DNA of 48,219 nucleotides, taken from assembly GCA_949285145.1 (NCBI GenBank), contig CASDXQ010000019.1:1-48219 (forward strand), in the 5' to 3' direction. Position 1 is the stretch's first letter. Each line of letters begins with the position of its first letter. The position numbers and the translations under genes are program-made. The DNA is from an uncultured Spirochaetales bacterium (GTDB lineage: Bacteria > Spirochaetota > Spirochaetia > Sphaerochaetales > Sphaerochaetaceae). Below are positions 24,944-33,178 of this stretch, in pieces. The notes beneath the pieces are model-generated. The model worked only from the letters and a program-made list of their open reading frames with translations, did not search any database and was not told the DNA's origin.

Positions 24944-26252
24944 GATAACCGTCTATCTCATCTGCCATTCTGTCAACTGTCTCTTCGATACTCAGATTAT
25001 CCTCAAGCATGCTCCTTATATTTGACTGGAATGAATAATATACCTGATATGCATTGGGAATCCATAGTCCAGTGACATCCGGATTTGACGCAAGAAGCTG
25101 ATCGCTTGCCACACGGAAGAGAGGATTCTCATCACAGTGCGCATTGTATTCTTTCATTCCGTAAGTGTATCTGTTTACCGGCAGATACCCTGTCTCAATA
25201 TGCCAGTAAAGCTGGGCTTCAGCACTTGTGAGGTATTTCATGAATGTCCAGACCGCACTTTCCCTTTCGTCTGTTTTTCTGAAGGTGAAAAGCGCTCCTC
25301 CTCCGAGATTGACTCCTCCGTCCGCTTCCTCATTCACCATCGGAACAGGAGCCGCTCCAAGCTCAAAACGGCCGTCTACCGCTTCAAGCACGCTGGTAAG
25401 ACTGCTTGTGCTTGCAAGCATTGATGCTGTCCTGCCTGCCGCGAATTCTCCGCTCACTCCGCTGGTAAGGTTGTACAGCCCTTCTGTGAGGTAGAGTTCT
25501 CTCCATTTTCCGAGGAACGCACTGAGTGTCCCTTCTTCTCTGAACACTGTGTGTGTCGGAGTTCCTTCATGTCCGTTTTTCATATCCGTGATATAGGACA
25601 GTCCATTCTGCATTCCGATGAATGAACACAGTTCATAGGTAGTCGGCACATTTGCAATTGCATAGCGCGTGATGTTTCCTTTCCCGTCTCTTTCAATGAG
25701 GGATGGGGCCATTGCGATCAGATCATCAAGAGTACGCGGTGCATCAAGGCCGAGTGAGTCGAAGAGGGTTTTGTTGTAATAGAAAAGTATTGTGGAAGCA
25801 TTGAAGGGCAGTCCGATGATCTTTCCTTTGTAACGCATGCTTTCAAGTGCATGGTCAAGCATGAATGAAAGATCATCTCCGTTAGCATTTGCAAGATCGT
25901 CTATGTAATAGATATTCCCATATGAAGACATGTCCACAACTCCGGTTGCATCAAGCTGGACAATATCTGGCAGAGCGTCCATGTTGCCGGTCTGGGTCAC
26001 TGTTCTTACACGTGTAAGCGTATCATTCGCACTTCCCTGGTATACAGCTTCAACTTCGATTCCGTTTTCTTTCCCGATACCCTGGTTGAAGTTTTCAACA
26101 AGAGTATCCGCCGCTTCGCCGAGCACGCCGCTGTTGCTGTGCCACCATACCAGATGAATGATCCCGTCATCGCTGTTTTCACGGCTTCCTGCGGCCAGAA
26201 GTACGCCTGAGATCAGAAACAGCATGGTGAGAAGGACTGTGATTTTCTTCAT
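24906..26252 (-). CDS. ABC transporter sugar-type substrate-binding protein
   Basis: A family 1 extracellular solute-binding protein of 448 residues. The signal peptide ends at LLAAGSREN without a lipobox cysteine, so it is probably soluble in the periplasm. VWWHSNSGVLGEAADTLVENF, the hinge segment GLPFNASTILFYYNKTLF and YLTSAEAQLYWHIETGYLP are typical of glycerol-3-phosphate/maltose-type binding proteins. ATG 26252 was chosen because GCGGAGGTG lies seven bases before it; an in-frame GTG at 26261 falls inside that site. The ligand is unknown, probably a sugar or glycerophosphodiester. Confidence 0.88.
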   Translation of the reverse strand: MKKITVLLTMLFLISGVLLAAGSRENSDDGIIHLVWWHSNSGVLGEAADTLVENFNQGIGKENGIEVEAVYQGSANDTLTRVRTVTQTGNMDALPDIVQLDATGVVDMSSYGNIYYIDDLANANGDDLSFMLDHALESMRYKGKIIGLPFNASTILFYYNKTLFDSLGLDAPRTLDDLIAMAPSLIERDGKGNITRYAIANVPTTYELCSFIGMQNGLSYITDMKNGHEGTPTHTVFREEGTLSAFLGKWRELYLTEGLYNLTSGVSGEFAAGRTASMLASTSSLTSVLEAVDGRFELGAAPVPMVNEEADGGVNLGGGALFTFRKTDERESAVWTFMKYLTSAEAQLYWHIETGYLPVNRYTYGMKEYNAHCDENPLFRVASDQLLASNPDVTGLWIPNAYQVYYSFQSNIRSMLEDNLSIEETVDRMADEIDGYLDDFNEQNGNQH

Positions 26253-26268
26253 GTTTCGCACCTCCGCT

Positions 26269-27084
26269 TTATATGAACATGCAGCCTTGCTTCAATGCCT
26301 GCATTATTCTTTTTCTCATGAATATGAAAAGTATGAGGAATGGAATGAATATGAGAACTATTGCCGCAAAAACCGGGCCGTAATCCAGACTTTCGGCATA
26401 GCCCAGCATGGTTATACCGATCTGCACCGTTCTCATTGAAGGCGTATTCGTGACCAGAAGCGGCCACAGATAGCTGTTGAACATTGAAATGAAACCCTGC
26501 AGGGCGAATGTCGAGATTACCGCTTTTGAGACGGGGATGAGAATCGAGACTATGTAGCGTCCGTCTCCGGCGCCGTCGATCATGGCACTGTCATGTATCG
26601 CTGAAGGCACTGAACAGAAGTATTGTCTCAGCATGAGTATCTGGCCTGCCGGCAGCAGGCTAGTAGAAATTATTCCAAGGTATGTGTCAATCAGCCCGAG
26701 TCGGTAGATTGTGAGATAGTTCCCGCTGAGAAGAAGATCGGAGGGAACAAAAAGCGTAAGTATGATCAGAGTGAAAAAGAATGATCTTCCCGGGAATCTG
26801 TAATAGCTGAATGCATATGCCGCTGCAATGGCAACGGCCATCCTGATAAGTGCGGACAGCAGTCCTGTGATGATTGAATTCAATATGTATGGAAGGAAGT
26901 ACCTGTTTGCCAGGACTTTCTCATAATTCACGGTATTGAAAGAAGAGGGGATAAACCTCGCCGGTGAAGAGGTGAAGTCTCCCGCACTGAAAAACGATGC
27001 GGAGAAGGCATATATGAATGGAAAGAGAATTGCAAGTGCGAGGAGAATGGCCAGAGATGTGAAAATAAGCTTTTCAGTTTTCAT
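26269..27084 (-). CDS. ABC transporter permease, MalG/UgpE type
   Basis: An inner-membrane permease of 271 residues with about six helices and the EAA loop in IHDSAMIDGAGDGRYIVSILIPVSK, where the ATPase docks. It pairs with the permease encoded upstream. AGGAGG lies seven bases before the chosen ATG; the frame continues further upstream but without a better start. It starts inside the 3' end of the partner gene (11-bp overlap). Confidence 0.88.
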   Translation of the reverse strand: MKTEKLIFTSLAILLALAILFPFIYAFSASFFSAGDFTSSPARFIPSSFNTVNYEKVLANRYFLPYILNSIITGLLSALIRMAVAIAAAYAFSYYRFPGRSFFFTLIILTLFVPSDLLLSGNYLTIYRLGLIDTYLGIISTSLLPAGQILMLRQYFCSVPSAIHDSAMIDGAGDGRYIVSILIPVSKAVISTFALQGFISMFNSYLWPLLVTNTPSMRTVQIGITMLGYAESLDYGPVFAAIVLIFIPFLILFIFMRKRIMQALKQGCMFI

Positions 27085-27946
27085 AATGAACCTCCTGCCT
27101 CTCAATACGGGCCGATATGAGCGTGATCAGCGCCGCGATGATGAAAACTGCCGTGCTTATGGAATATGCCGCAGCATAGTTTGAGTTCCTGAATGCTTCG
27201 ATGTAATAGTAATAGACGATTGTCTGAGTGGAACGGAATGGCCCTCCTTCTGTCATTACCATTATCGGAGCACAGATCAGCAGCGCATCCTTTATTGAAA
27301 TGAACAGGATGAAGAAAAGAGTGGGTGAGATGAGCGGAAGCTTTATTTTCGTGAAAACCTGCCTTTCTGAAGCGCCGTCAAGCCGGGCGGCTTGCGTAAC
27401 GGATACGTCCAGATTCCTGAGTGCGGAAAGCAGCAGCAGGTAATCAAGTCCGAAATCAAGGAAAACACCCAGAAAAGCGACAGACAGCATTGCCCAGAAG
27501 GCATTATTTGTCCAGGGGACGTCATAGCCGATTATCCTGTTGATGATCCCGATTGACGGACGGAACATATATTTGAAGATAAGCGCGATGCTGCTCATTC
27601 CTATTGCCATGGGAAGCATGAAGACCGTTTCAATGATTTTTTTCCCTTTCCCCAGACTTTCTGTCAGGAGAACTGCCGCCGTGATAAGCGCAATGTTCAG
27701 TGGAACGAAGAGGATCATGAATGAGAAAGTATTTGCAAAGCTTTCCCTGAATATTTCGTTTGAGAACAGTTTCCTGTAATTTTCCAGACCTGTGAACTCA
27801 TTTATCGTTCCGTTCTGTCTTATGGAGAAGAAGGATGAGAAAACGGACTGGATAAAAGGAGTGTATACGAAGACGAAAGCCAGAAACAGTGCCGGCAGTA
27901 TGTAAAAATATGGTCTGGCATTCCCTTTTCTCATGCAGAGTAACAT
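27074..27946 (-). CDS. ABC transporter permease, MalF/UgpA type
   Basis: The first gene of the minus-strand importer operon, with about six membrane helices and the EAA loop VTQAARLDGASERQVFTKIKLPL. N-terminal YFYILPALFLAFVFVYTPFIQ is the usual first helix. ATG 27946 has AAGGGA close in front; ATG 27934 is an alternative. No ATP-binding subunit is encoded nearby, so the importer probably shares a distant MsmK/UgpC-type ATPase. Confidence 0.87.
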   Translation of the reverse strand: MLLCMRKGNARPYFYILPALFLAFVFVYTPFIQSVFSSFFSIRQNGTINEFTGLENYRKLFSNEIFRESFANTFSFMILFVPLNIALITAAVLLTESLGKGKKIIETVFMLPMAIGMSSIALIFKYMFRPSIGIINRIIGYDVPWTNNAFWAMLSVAFLGVFLDFGLDYLLLLSALRNLDVSVTQAARLDGASERQVFTKIKLPLISPTLFFILFISIKDALLICAPIMVMTEGGPFRSTQTIVYYYYIEAFRNSNYAAAYSISTAVFIIAALITLISARIERQEVHYEN

Positions 27947-28007
27947 AGTCCCTTTTAAAAAAAATGTCAAATAAATCTTTTTGGTAAAAGAAAATGTGTT
28001 ACGGAAT

Positions 28008-28027
28008 AAAAGATAACGTAATCTTTT
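28008..28027. promoter_or_regulatory. Candidate operator palindrome between the ABC operon and the nucleotidyltransferase gene
   Basis: AAAAGAT and ATCTTTT flank AACGTA, giving a 20-bp inverted repeat in the AT-rich 212-bp space between two divergent genes. The symmetry and length suit a LacI- or GntR-type dimer. No such regulator gene is in the window, so the call is inferred only from symmetry and position. Confidence 0.35.
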
Positions 28028-28158
28028 GGTGTGTAATGTTTTTCGATTTGTGAAGAATTTGAAAATTTAATTTGCATTTACTTACTATCCACCTACCATT
28101 TTGCTTCAAATCAAGGTAGAATGGAAAACAGAATGAAAACCAAACAAAGGAGCAAAAT

Positions 28159-29070
28159 ATGAAACCAACACTTTTAGTACTCGCTGCCGGTATGGGAAGC
28201 CGCTACGGTGGTGTGAAGCAGATTGATGCAGTAGGCATGCACAATGAGACACTGCTCGACTTCGGCGTATATGATGCCTGCAAGGCTGGTTACGGCAAGG
28301 TTGTGTTTATCATCCGCAAGGATATTGAAAAGGATTTCAGAGAGCGCCTTTTCGACCGTATCGCACGCAATATGGATGCTGATTATGTATTCCAGTCACT
28401 TGATTCGCTTCTCACTCCTGAGCAGGTGAAGGCTGCAGCAGACAGAAAGAAGCCCTGGGGGACGATTCACGCCCTGCTTTGTGCGAAGGATGCCGTGAAG
28501 ACTCCGTTCACTGTCGTCAATGCCGATGACTATTACGGACGCACCGCATATCAGGATCTCGGCTCCTATCTCTCGACTCTTGACAATGATTCAACCGCAC
28601 AGGCCATGGTCGGCTATATCCTTGAGAACACAATGAGCAAGTCAGGAAGCGTCTCACGCGGCATCTGCAAGGTGAATGACGGTTATCTCGTATCAATGGA
28701 AGAGAACACGAAGATTGAATATACAGCGGACGGCGGCATCGTCTCCCACATGGACAGAGGCGATGAGATGCTGACCGGAAAGGAAGTGGTTTCCATGAAC
28801 TTCTTCGGTTTCACTCCGAAAGTATTCGATTCTTTCACAGCTTACTGGGAGAACTTCATCAAGGACAATCTCACATCTGCAAAGGCAGAGTGTCTGCTTC
28901 CGAATGCCGCAGGCAAGATGGTTGAGGACGGAGAAGGTACAATCAAGGTTCTCACGTCACAGGAGAGATGGTTCGGCATGACATATCCTGAGGATAAGCA
29001 GCTTGTCATGGACGAACTGAGAAACAAGATCATGACTCATTATTATCCGGAGAAGCTCTGGGAAAAATGA
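28159..29070 (+). CDS. Sugar-1-phosphate nucleotidyltransferase-like protein
   Basis: An NTP-transferase fold with the signature LVLAAGMGSRYGGVKQID at the N-terminus and the metal-binding VVNADDYYG. The 303-residue protein resembles NDP-sugar pyrophosphorylases, but the group is poorly characterised, so the sugar is unknown. AAAGGAGC precedes the ATG by six bases. Codon use here looks richer in C-ending codons than the neighbours, suggesting high expression. A strong terminator follows. Confidence 0.82.
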   Translation: MKPTLLVLAAGMGSRYGGVKQIDAVGMHNETLLDFGVYDACKAGYGKVVFIIRKDIEKDFRERLFDRIARNMDADYVFQSLDSLLTPEQVKAAADRKKPWGTIHALLCAKDAVKTPFTVVNADDYYGRTAYQDLGSYLSTLDNDSTAQAMVGYILENTMSKSGSVSRGICKVNDGYLVSMEENTKIEYTADGGIVSHMDRGDEMLTGKEVVSMNFFGFTPKVFDSFTAYWENFIKDNLTSAKAECLLPNAAGKMVEDGEGTIKVLTSQERWFGMTYPEDKQLVMDELRNKIMTHYYPEKLWEK

Positions 29071-29091
29071 GAAAGGGTTGTGGCTCTTTGG

Positions 29092-29118
29092 CGGGTGCCG
29101 TGTGTGCACCCGTTTTTT
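29092..29118 (+). terminator. Rho-independent terminator after the nucleotidyltransferase gene
   Basis: CGGGTGC and GCACCCG form a seven-pair stem with a seven-base loop, followed by six T. Confidence 0.85.
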
Positions 29119-29131
29119 GTCGGAACGGAAT

Positions 29132-29638
29132 ATGAACAAGAATGTTGTGATTGTCTGTTACAGCCTTAGCGGACATACTCTTGATATGGCTGGCGAGATA
29201 AAGAAAGGAATTGCAAGCGAAGGCCTTTCCTGCAGTATCTTCAACCTGAAGGAAGAGATGCCGGAGAGAAGGGCGGTGGAGGATGCATCAGGTATCATAG
29301 TGGGAACTCCCGTCTATCTTGCGTCTGCCTTCTGGCAGGTGAAGAAGTGGCTTGAGGAGGACAGCCTTCCATTCCGCTTTGCGGGAAAGCTCGGCGGTGC
29401 ATTTGCGACTGCACATTATGCACAGGGCGGTGCTGACAGTGCGATAATGGAGATCCTCGGCCAGATGCTTGTGAAAGGCATGCTGGCATATTCCGGTGGT
29501 TCGGCCTGTGGTCTTCCTTTTATCCACCACGGTCCTGTCGCGCTTGACAGGGAAGGGAATCATTTTGACGGAAGCCGTGAGATGTTCCGCATTTTCGGCT
29601 CACGCTTTGCATTGAAAATAAAAGAACTGGGGATCTGA
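29132..29638 (+). CDS. NADPH-dependent FMN reductase / flavodoxin-like protein
   Basis: A 168-residue flavodoxin-fold protein. VIVCYSLSGHTLDMA is the phosphate-binding loop for FMN, and GIIVGTPVYLASAFWQVKKWLEE and GKLGGAFATAHYAQGGA are typical of NAD(P)H:quinone oxidoreductases and iron-sulfur flavoproteins. The ATG was chosen because the upstream in-frame ORF runs through the terminator. The ribosome binding site is weak (CGGAA). Redox partner unknown. Confidence 0.8.
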   Translation: MNKNVVIVCYSLSGHTLDMAGEIKKGIASEGLSCSIFNLKEEMPERRAVEDASGIIVGTPVYLASAFWQVKKWLEEDSLPFRFAGKLGGAFATAHYAQGGADSAIMEILGQMLVKGMLAYSGGSACGLPFIHHGPVALDREGNHFDGSREMFRIFGSRFALKIKELGI

Positions 29639-29677
29639 AAAAATGATACACACGGCCTGGGTGTGCCGTGTGTATCA
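29638..29677 (-). terminator. Terminator after the radical SAM gene
   Basis: TGATACACACGGC and GCCGTGTGTATCA form a perfect 13-pair stem. On the minus strand six T follow it, directly over the stop codon of the convergent FMN reductase gene. Confidence 0.85.
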
Positions 29678-29686
29678 GGAGAAGTC

Positions 29687-31036
29687 CTAATTCCTGTGAG
29701 GCTTCTCCGCCCAGAGCGAGTCGGCTTTTTCCTTCCAGGCTTCAGCCTTGCTCATGCATTTTCCTGCAAGCTCATGCACGTCTTCCGGACTTGCCAGATC
29801 AGTTGAATGCGCTCCTGAGGCATCCACCATCTGAGGCAGTCTTTCCGGGTTGTCAAGAAGCGGACATGGCCTGAGGTAGTTTGTGCTGAAAGGCTGGCCT
29901 TTTCTGTATTCCCTGAATAGTGGAGACTGAAGAATCTCAATAAGGGATTTTTCCTTTATGCTGCAGTTGGAATAATGGATGAAAGCGCATGGCTCTGCAT
30001 CTCCGTTTGCATTGATGTGAAGATAATACCGTCCTCCGGCGACACATCCCCTGACGTACTCCCCGTCGTTCCAGAAATCCATCGTCCACAGAGGTTTTGT
30101 CTTCCTGTATTCCCTTATGCGGCGGTACATCCATTCTCTTTCATCCGCACTTACCATCAATGATGTCGGGGCGCCTTTGCCGACCGGCATATAAGTGAAG
30201 AACCATGCGAATTTAGCACCTGATGATATCATCCAGTCGAAGAATTCCTCACTTCCGATTGTGTGGTAGTTCTCGCTTGTGTAGCACAGTGAGTAGCCGA
30301 ATGGCAGCTTGTTTTCCTTAAGTATCCGTGCGGCATTCACGACTTTGTCATACGTTCCGTTTCCTCTTCTTGAATCAGTTGCAGCTCCGAAGCCTTCCAC
30401 GCTTATTGCAGGAGCGAAATTCCTTACCCTGAGCATTTCCTTTGCAAATTCTTTGTCTATCAGGGTGCCGTTTGTGAAGCAGCTGAATACCGAATCGGGA
30501 TGTTTCTCGCACATCTTTATGATCAGGTCTTTCCTGACAAGCGGCTCGCCGCCTGAATAAAGGAAAAAGTGCATGCCCAGTGCCTCCGCCTGCGTGATGA
30601 TGCTGTCCACCGTATCGTCATCGAGGTTCAGCAGGCTGCCGTACTCTGCAGCCCAGCAGCCTGTACAGTGCAGATTGCAGGCGCTTGTCGGGTCGATAAG
30701 AATTGTCCAGGGAATATTGCAGTCGTATTTCCTGCTGTATTCTTCTCTCGTCTTCGACCACGAGTAGAATGCATTGATGATGAAATTCTTCACGATCGTC
30801 TTTCTCACGTCGCTGTCAATGTCGGTGAAAAGGGAGACGAGGAGCTTGTGCATGTTGTCGTTCCTGTCACTGATCACTCTGTCAAACTGATCAAGTTTTG
30901 ATTTATACTCCGCCTCCGGCATCAGTTTTCTTGCCATTGCCATGAGCCGGGGAAGATTTTCCTCCGGGTTCTTTTCCAGATAACTGAGTGCTGTACTGAT
31001 TCCGGCTTCCATTGCCTTGTCTTTCAAAGATGTCAT
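29687..31036 (-). CDS. Radical SAM protein with SPASM-like C-terminal cysteines
   Basis: The cluster-binding motif CNLHCTGC (CxxxCxxC) sits in DPTSACNLHCTGCWAAEYG, with the GGEP motif in LYSGGEPLV. The C-terminal half has cysteines in RGCVAGGRYYLHINANG, AEPCAFIHYSNC and LRPCPLLDN, suggesting auxiliary clusters. About 100 helical residues precede the barrel. The ATG at 31036 has AGGAGA ten bases upstream; ATG 31045 is too close to it. No peptide substrate gene is visible next to it. The reaction is unknown. A flavodoxin is divergently encoded and could donate electrons. Confidence 0.87.
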   Translation of the reverse strand: MTSLKDKAMEAGISTALSYLEKNPEENLPRLMAMARKLMPEAEYKSKLDQFDRVISDRNDNMHKLLVSLFTDIDSDVRKTIVKNFIINAFYSWSKTREEYSRKYDCNIPWTILIDPTSACNLHCTGCWAAEYGSLLNLDDDTVDSIITQAEALGMHFFLYSGGEPLVRKDLIIKMCEKHPDSVFSCFTNGTLIDKEFAKEMLRVRNFAPAISVEGFGAATDSRRGNGTYDKVVNAARILKENKLPFGYSLCYTSENYHTIGSEEFFDWMISSGAKFAWFFTYMPVGKGAPTSLMVSADEREWMYRRIREYRKTKPLWTMDFWNDGEYVRGCVAGGRYYLHINANGDAEPCAFIHYSNCSIKEKSLIEILQSPLFREYRKGQPFSTNYLRPCPLLDNPERLPQMVDASGAHSTDLASPEDVHELAGKCMSKAEAWKEKADSLWAEKPHRN

Positions 31037-31131
31037 GTTTTCCATTTCTCCTATGGGCAAAATTTAGAAACGCATATTCCATGTGACAATGTACATTTCT
31101 GTATTTCTGTCTGGTTTTCAGTCAGATAGGC

Positions 31132-31160
31132 TTATATGCCTGAATCATATTTGTTATACT
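31132..31160 (+). promoter_or_regulatory. Candidate leaderless promoter of the flavodoxin gene
   Basis: A good -10 box TATACT (31155-31160) ends six bases before ATG. The -35 position 17 bp upstream reads TTATAT, a weak match. No Shine-Dalgarno sequence is present. Confidence 0.4.
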
Positions 31161-31166
31161 GTTTTC

Positions 31167-31691
31167 ATGAAGAAAACAGCAGTTGTGTATAAGAGCATGT
31201 ACGGCAGTTCAAAGAAGTATGCTCTTGAATTTGCTTTCCATCTGCAGACAGAAGTTACAGATGTCCAGTCAATCCCGTCTGATGCAGATATTGTCGTATT
31301 TTTCGGCGGTCTGTATGCCGGGGTCGTGAACGGTCTTGCTGAGTGTGTGAAACATCTTCCTCCGTCGGCAGAACTCGTGCTTGTCACGGTAGGCCTGGTA
31401 GATCCAGCGATAGAGGAAAACCATGATGAGATCAGGAAAATGACAGATAAAGTCATCACAGGGGAGCTGAAGAACAGGACAAAGATATTCCATCTCAGAG
31501 GCTGTATGGATTATTCCGCTCTGAGTGCAAAGCATAAAGCCATGATGTGGATGCTGGTGAAAGTTCTTCTGAAAACGAAAAAAGAAAGAACTGCTGAGGA
31601 TCAGTCACTCATTGACACATATGGCAAGCGCATCGATTTCGTTGATTTTTCCACATTGACGCCAGTTGAGGAATTTGTCAGAAATTTCTGA
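31167..31691 (+). CDS. Flavodoxin-domain protein (HemG-like)
   Basis: A 174-residue flavodoxin fold: TAVVYKSMYGSSKKYA is the FMN phosphate loop, with ADIVVFFGGLYAGVVNG and LVLVTVGLVDP as the following strands. The long variant and the C-terminal helix KHKAMMWMLVKVL recall menaquinone-dependent protoporphyrinogen oxidase HemG, but no haem genes are nearby. A role as electron donor to the neighbouring radical SAM enzyme is an inference from the divergent arrangement. The ATG lies directly behind a -10 box. Confidence 0.8.
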   Translation: MKKTAVVYKSMYGSSKKYALEFAFHLQTEVTDVQSIPSDADIVVFFGGLYAGVVNGLAECVKHLPPSAELVLVTVGLVDPAIEENHDEIRKMTDKVITGELKNRTKIFHLRGCMDYSALSAKHKAMMWMLVKVLLKTKKERTAEDQSLIDTYGKRIDFVDFSTLTPVEEFVRNF

Positions 31692-31699
31692 GCCGGAAC

Positions 31700-32434
31700 T
31701 CAGTTTTTCTGTGCGGAAATGATCAGCATCATAGGCCGCCTCATCTCGTCTTTGTATCCGGGCCTGTTTATCATGTTCTCAGGAGGCTCTGGTTCAATCA
31801 CGTGCTGTATGGAGAAACCTTCTTCCAGAAGGCTCTCAATGTATGTGGTGAGACTTCTGTGGTATTTTCTGACTTTCTCGCCGAGAAACACTGCAGTGCG
31901 TTTTCCTTCGTAATAATAGTTGTCGACCGGAAAATGTGAAATGCTGCCGTCACTGTTGTAGATCCAATCCTGATCGCCACGGGATGTGAAAACAGGATGT
32001 TCAACAGAGAAAATGAGCATTCCTTTGTCCCTGAGCCACCATCTGATCTTCCTGACGAGGGATCTGTAGTCTGCAATATAATGAAAGACAAGGGATGAGA
32101 AGACAATGTCATAGGAAGATGGCGCAGCGTCAAAACTTTCTATATCTTCAAGAATGTATTCGATTCTGCTGTCCGTGTGTATTGATTTCGCCTTCTCAAG
32201 CATTTTTACGGAAACATCCACTGCAGTGATCATTGCCGCGCCTTTTTCTGCCATCCAGGCGGCATGCCAGCCGTAGCCGCAGCCGAGGTCAAGCACTGTT
32301 TTTCTCTTGAAATCGGGAAGGATCTTTTCCAGCGTGCTCCATTCTCCCGCACCTGAAAGTCCCTGGAGCGATCTGTCCATCTGTGCGTATTTTGAGAAAA
32401 AGGTCTCATCATCATAAACAGACTTGATGTTCAA
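31700..32434 (-). CDS. Class I SAM-dependent methyltransferase
   Basis: A 244-residue methyltransferase with the SAM-binding motif TVLDLGCGYGWHAAWMAEKG, the acidic loop ITAVDVSVKML, and motif LEDIESFDAAPSSYDIVFSSLVFHY. The substrate is unknown, probably a small molecule. The TTG start overlaps the tetR stop in TTGA, with GGAGAGG before it, so it is translated with the regulator and probably controlled by it. Confidence 0.87.
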   Translation of the reverse strand: MNIKSVYDDETFFSKYAQMDRSLQGLSGAGEWSTLEKILPDFKRKTVLDLGCGYGWHAAWMAEKGAAMITAVDVSVKMLEKAKSIHTDSRIEYILEDIESFDAAPSSYDIVFSSLVFHYIADYRSLVRKIRWWLRDKGMLIFSVEHPVFTSRGDQDWIYNSDGSISHFPVDNYYYEGKRTAVFLGEKVRKYHRSLTTYIESLLEEGFSIQHVIEPEPPENMINRPGYKDEMRRPMMLIISAQKN

Positions 32435-33057
32435 TTTTCCTCTCCAACGGCAGATGCAAGGAATGAGAGCACCTGCTGTTTCAGTGTTTCCCTGTCTGTC
32501 CCGGCCTCCTGAAGGTAGGCTTCACTGTGCTTTTTGTAATACGGTACCACTGCTGCGAACTGGAGCATTGCAAGCAGGCAGTCGAAGAGGTAGGCAAGAG
32601 TCTGAGGTTCTATGTCTGTCCTTATTTTCCTTTCTTTCTGGAGCTTTTCAATGAACTGTGTGTATTCTCTTGCCGAAAGGGCTTCGAACTTTCCAGCAAG
32701 AAGTGAAGCCTCTTCTTCGCCTCCCTGTGTGAGGGAGAAATAAAGCTGAAGATAATCAGCATGTTCATCGGCATAGTTATATACTGTGTCAATAAGAAGG
32801 TCGAAAAGTTCGTTGAGACTTCCTGCTTCATGAATGTTTATGCTGATTGCCTTTTTCATATCGTTGAAGCATTTCTCAAGTGCCGCTTTGTAAAGTGCGT
32901 CCTTGTTTTCATAATAATTATAGAGCACTCCTACAGACACATCACAGCGGCAGGCGATTTCCTTCATGGATGCTTTTTCCTTGCCATTATGTGCGAATTC
33001 AGAGATTGCGGCTTCGATTATTTCATTCAGTTTTTCATCAGAAAGTTTTTTCAGCAT
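32431..33057 (-). CDS. TetR-family transcriptional regulator
   Basis: A 208-residue repressor type. The N-terminal helix-turn-helix is KASMKEIACRCDVSVGVLYNYYENKDALYKAAL, as in TetR/AcrR proteins; the rest is the helical ligand-binding domain. It is the first gene of a two-gene operon with the methyltransferase. A 16-bp palindrome in the shared upstream region with epmA could be its operator. The ligand is unknown. Confidence 0.9.
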   Translation of the reverse strand: MLKKLSDEKLNEIIEAAISEFAHNGKEKASMKEIACRCDVSVGVLYNYYENKDALYKAALEKCFNDMKKAISINIHEAGSLNELFDLLIDTVYNYADEHADYLQLYFSLTQGGEEEASLLAGKFEALSAREYTQFIEKLQKERKIRTDIEPQTLAYLFDCLLAMLQFAAVVPYYKKHSEAYLQEAGTDRETLKQQVLSFLASAVGEEN

Positions 33058-33127
33058 ATAATGATTTTCTGATTTTGTTTTTCTTATGTATACCAGTGAT
33101 GATGATTTGTATCAAGACACGTGGAAT

Positions 33128-33143
33128 AAGACCCGATGGTCTT
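33128..33143. promoter_or_regulatory. Candidate TetR operator
   Basis: AAGACC-CGAT-GGTCTT is an inverted repeat in the 121-bp region between tetR and epmA. It touches the putative -35 box of epmA (33142-33147). Assignment to this TetR is inference from position and symmetry. Confidence 0.35.
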
Positions 33144-33170
33144 GAAGAGAGAAGGCTGAGTTATTAGTAT
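33142..33170 (+). promoter_or_regulatory. Candidate leaderless promoter of epmA
   Basis: TTGAAG and TAGTAT are separated by 17 bp; the -10 box ends eight bases before ATG and there is no Shine-Dalgarno sequence. Confidence 0.4.
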
Positions 33171-33178
33171 TCCTAGCT

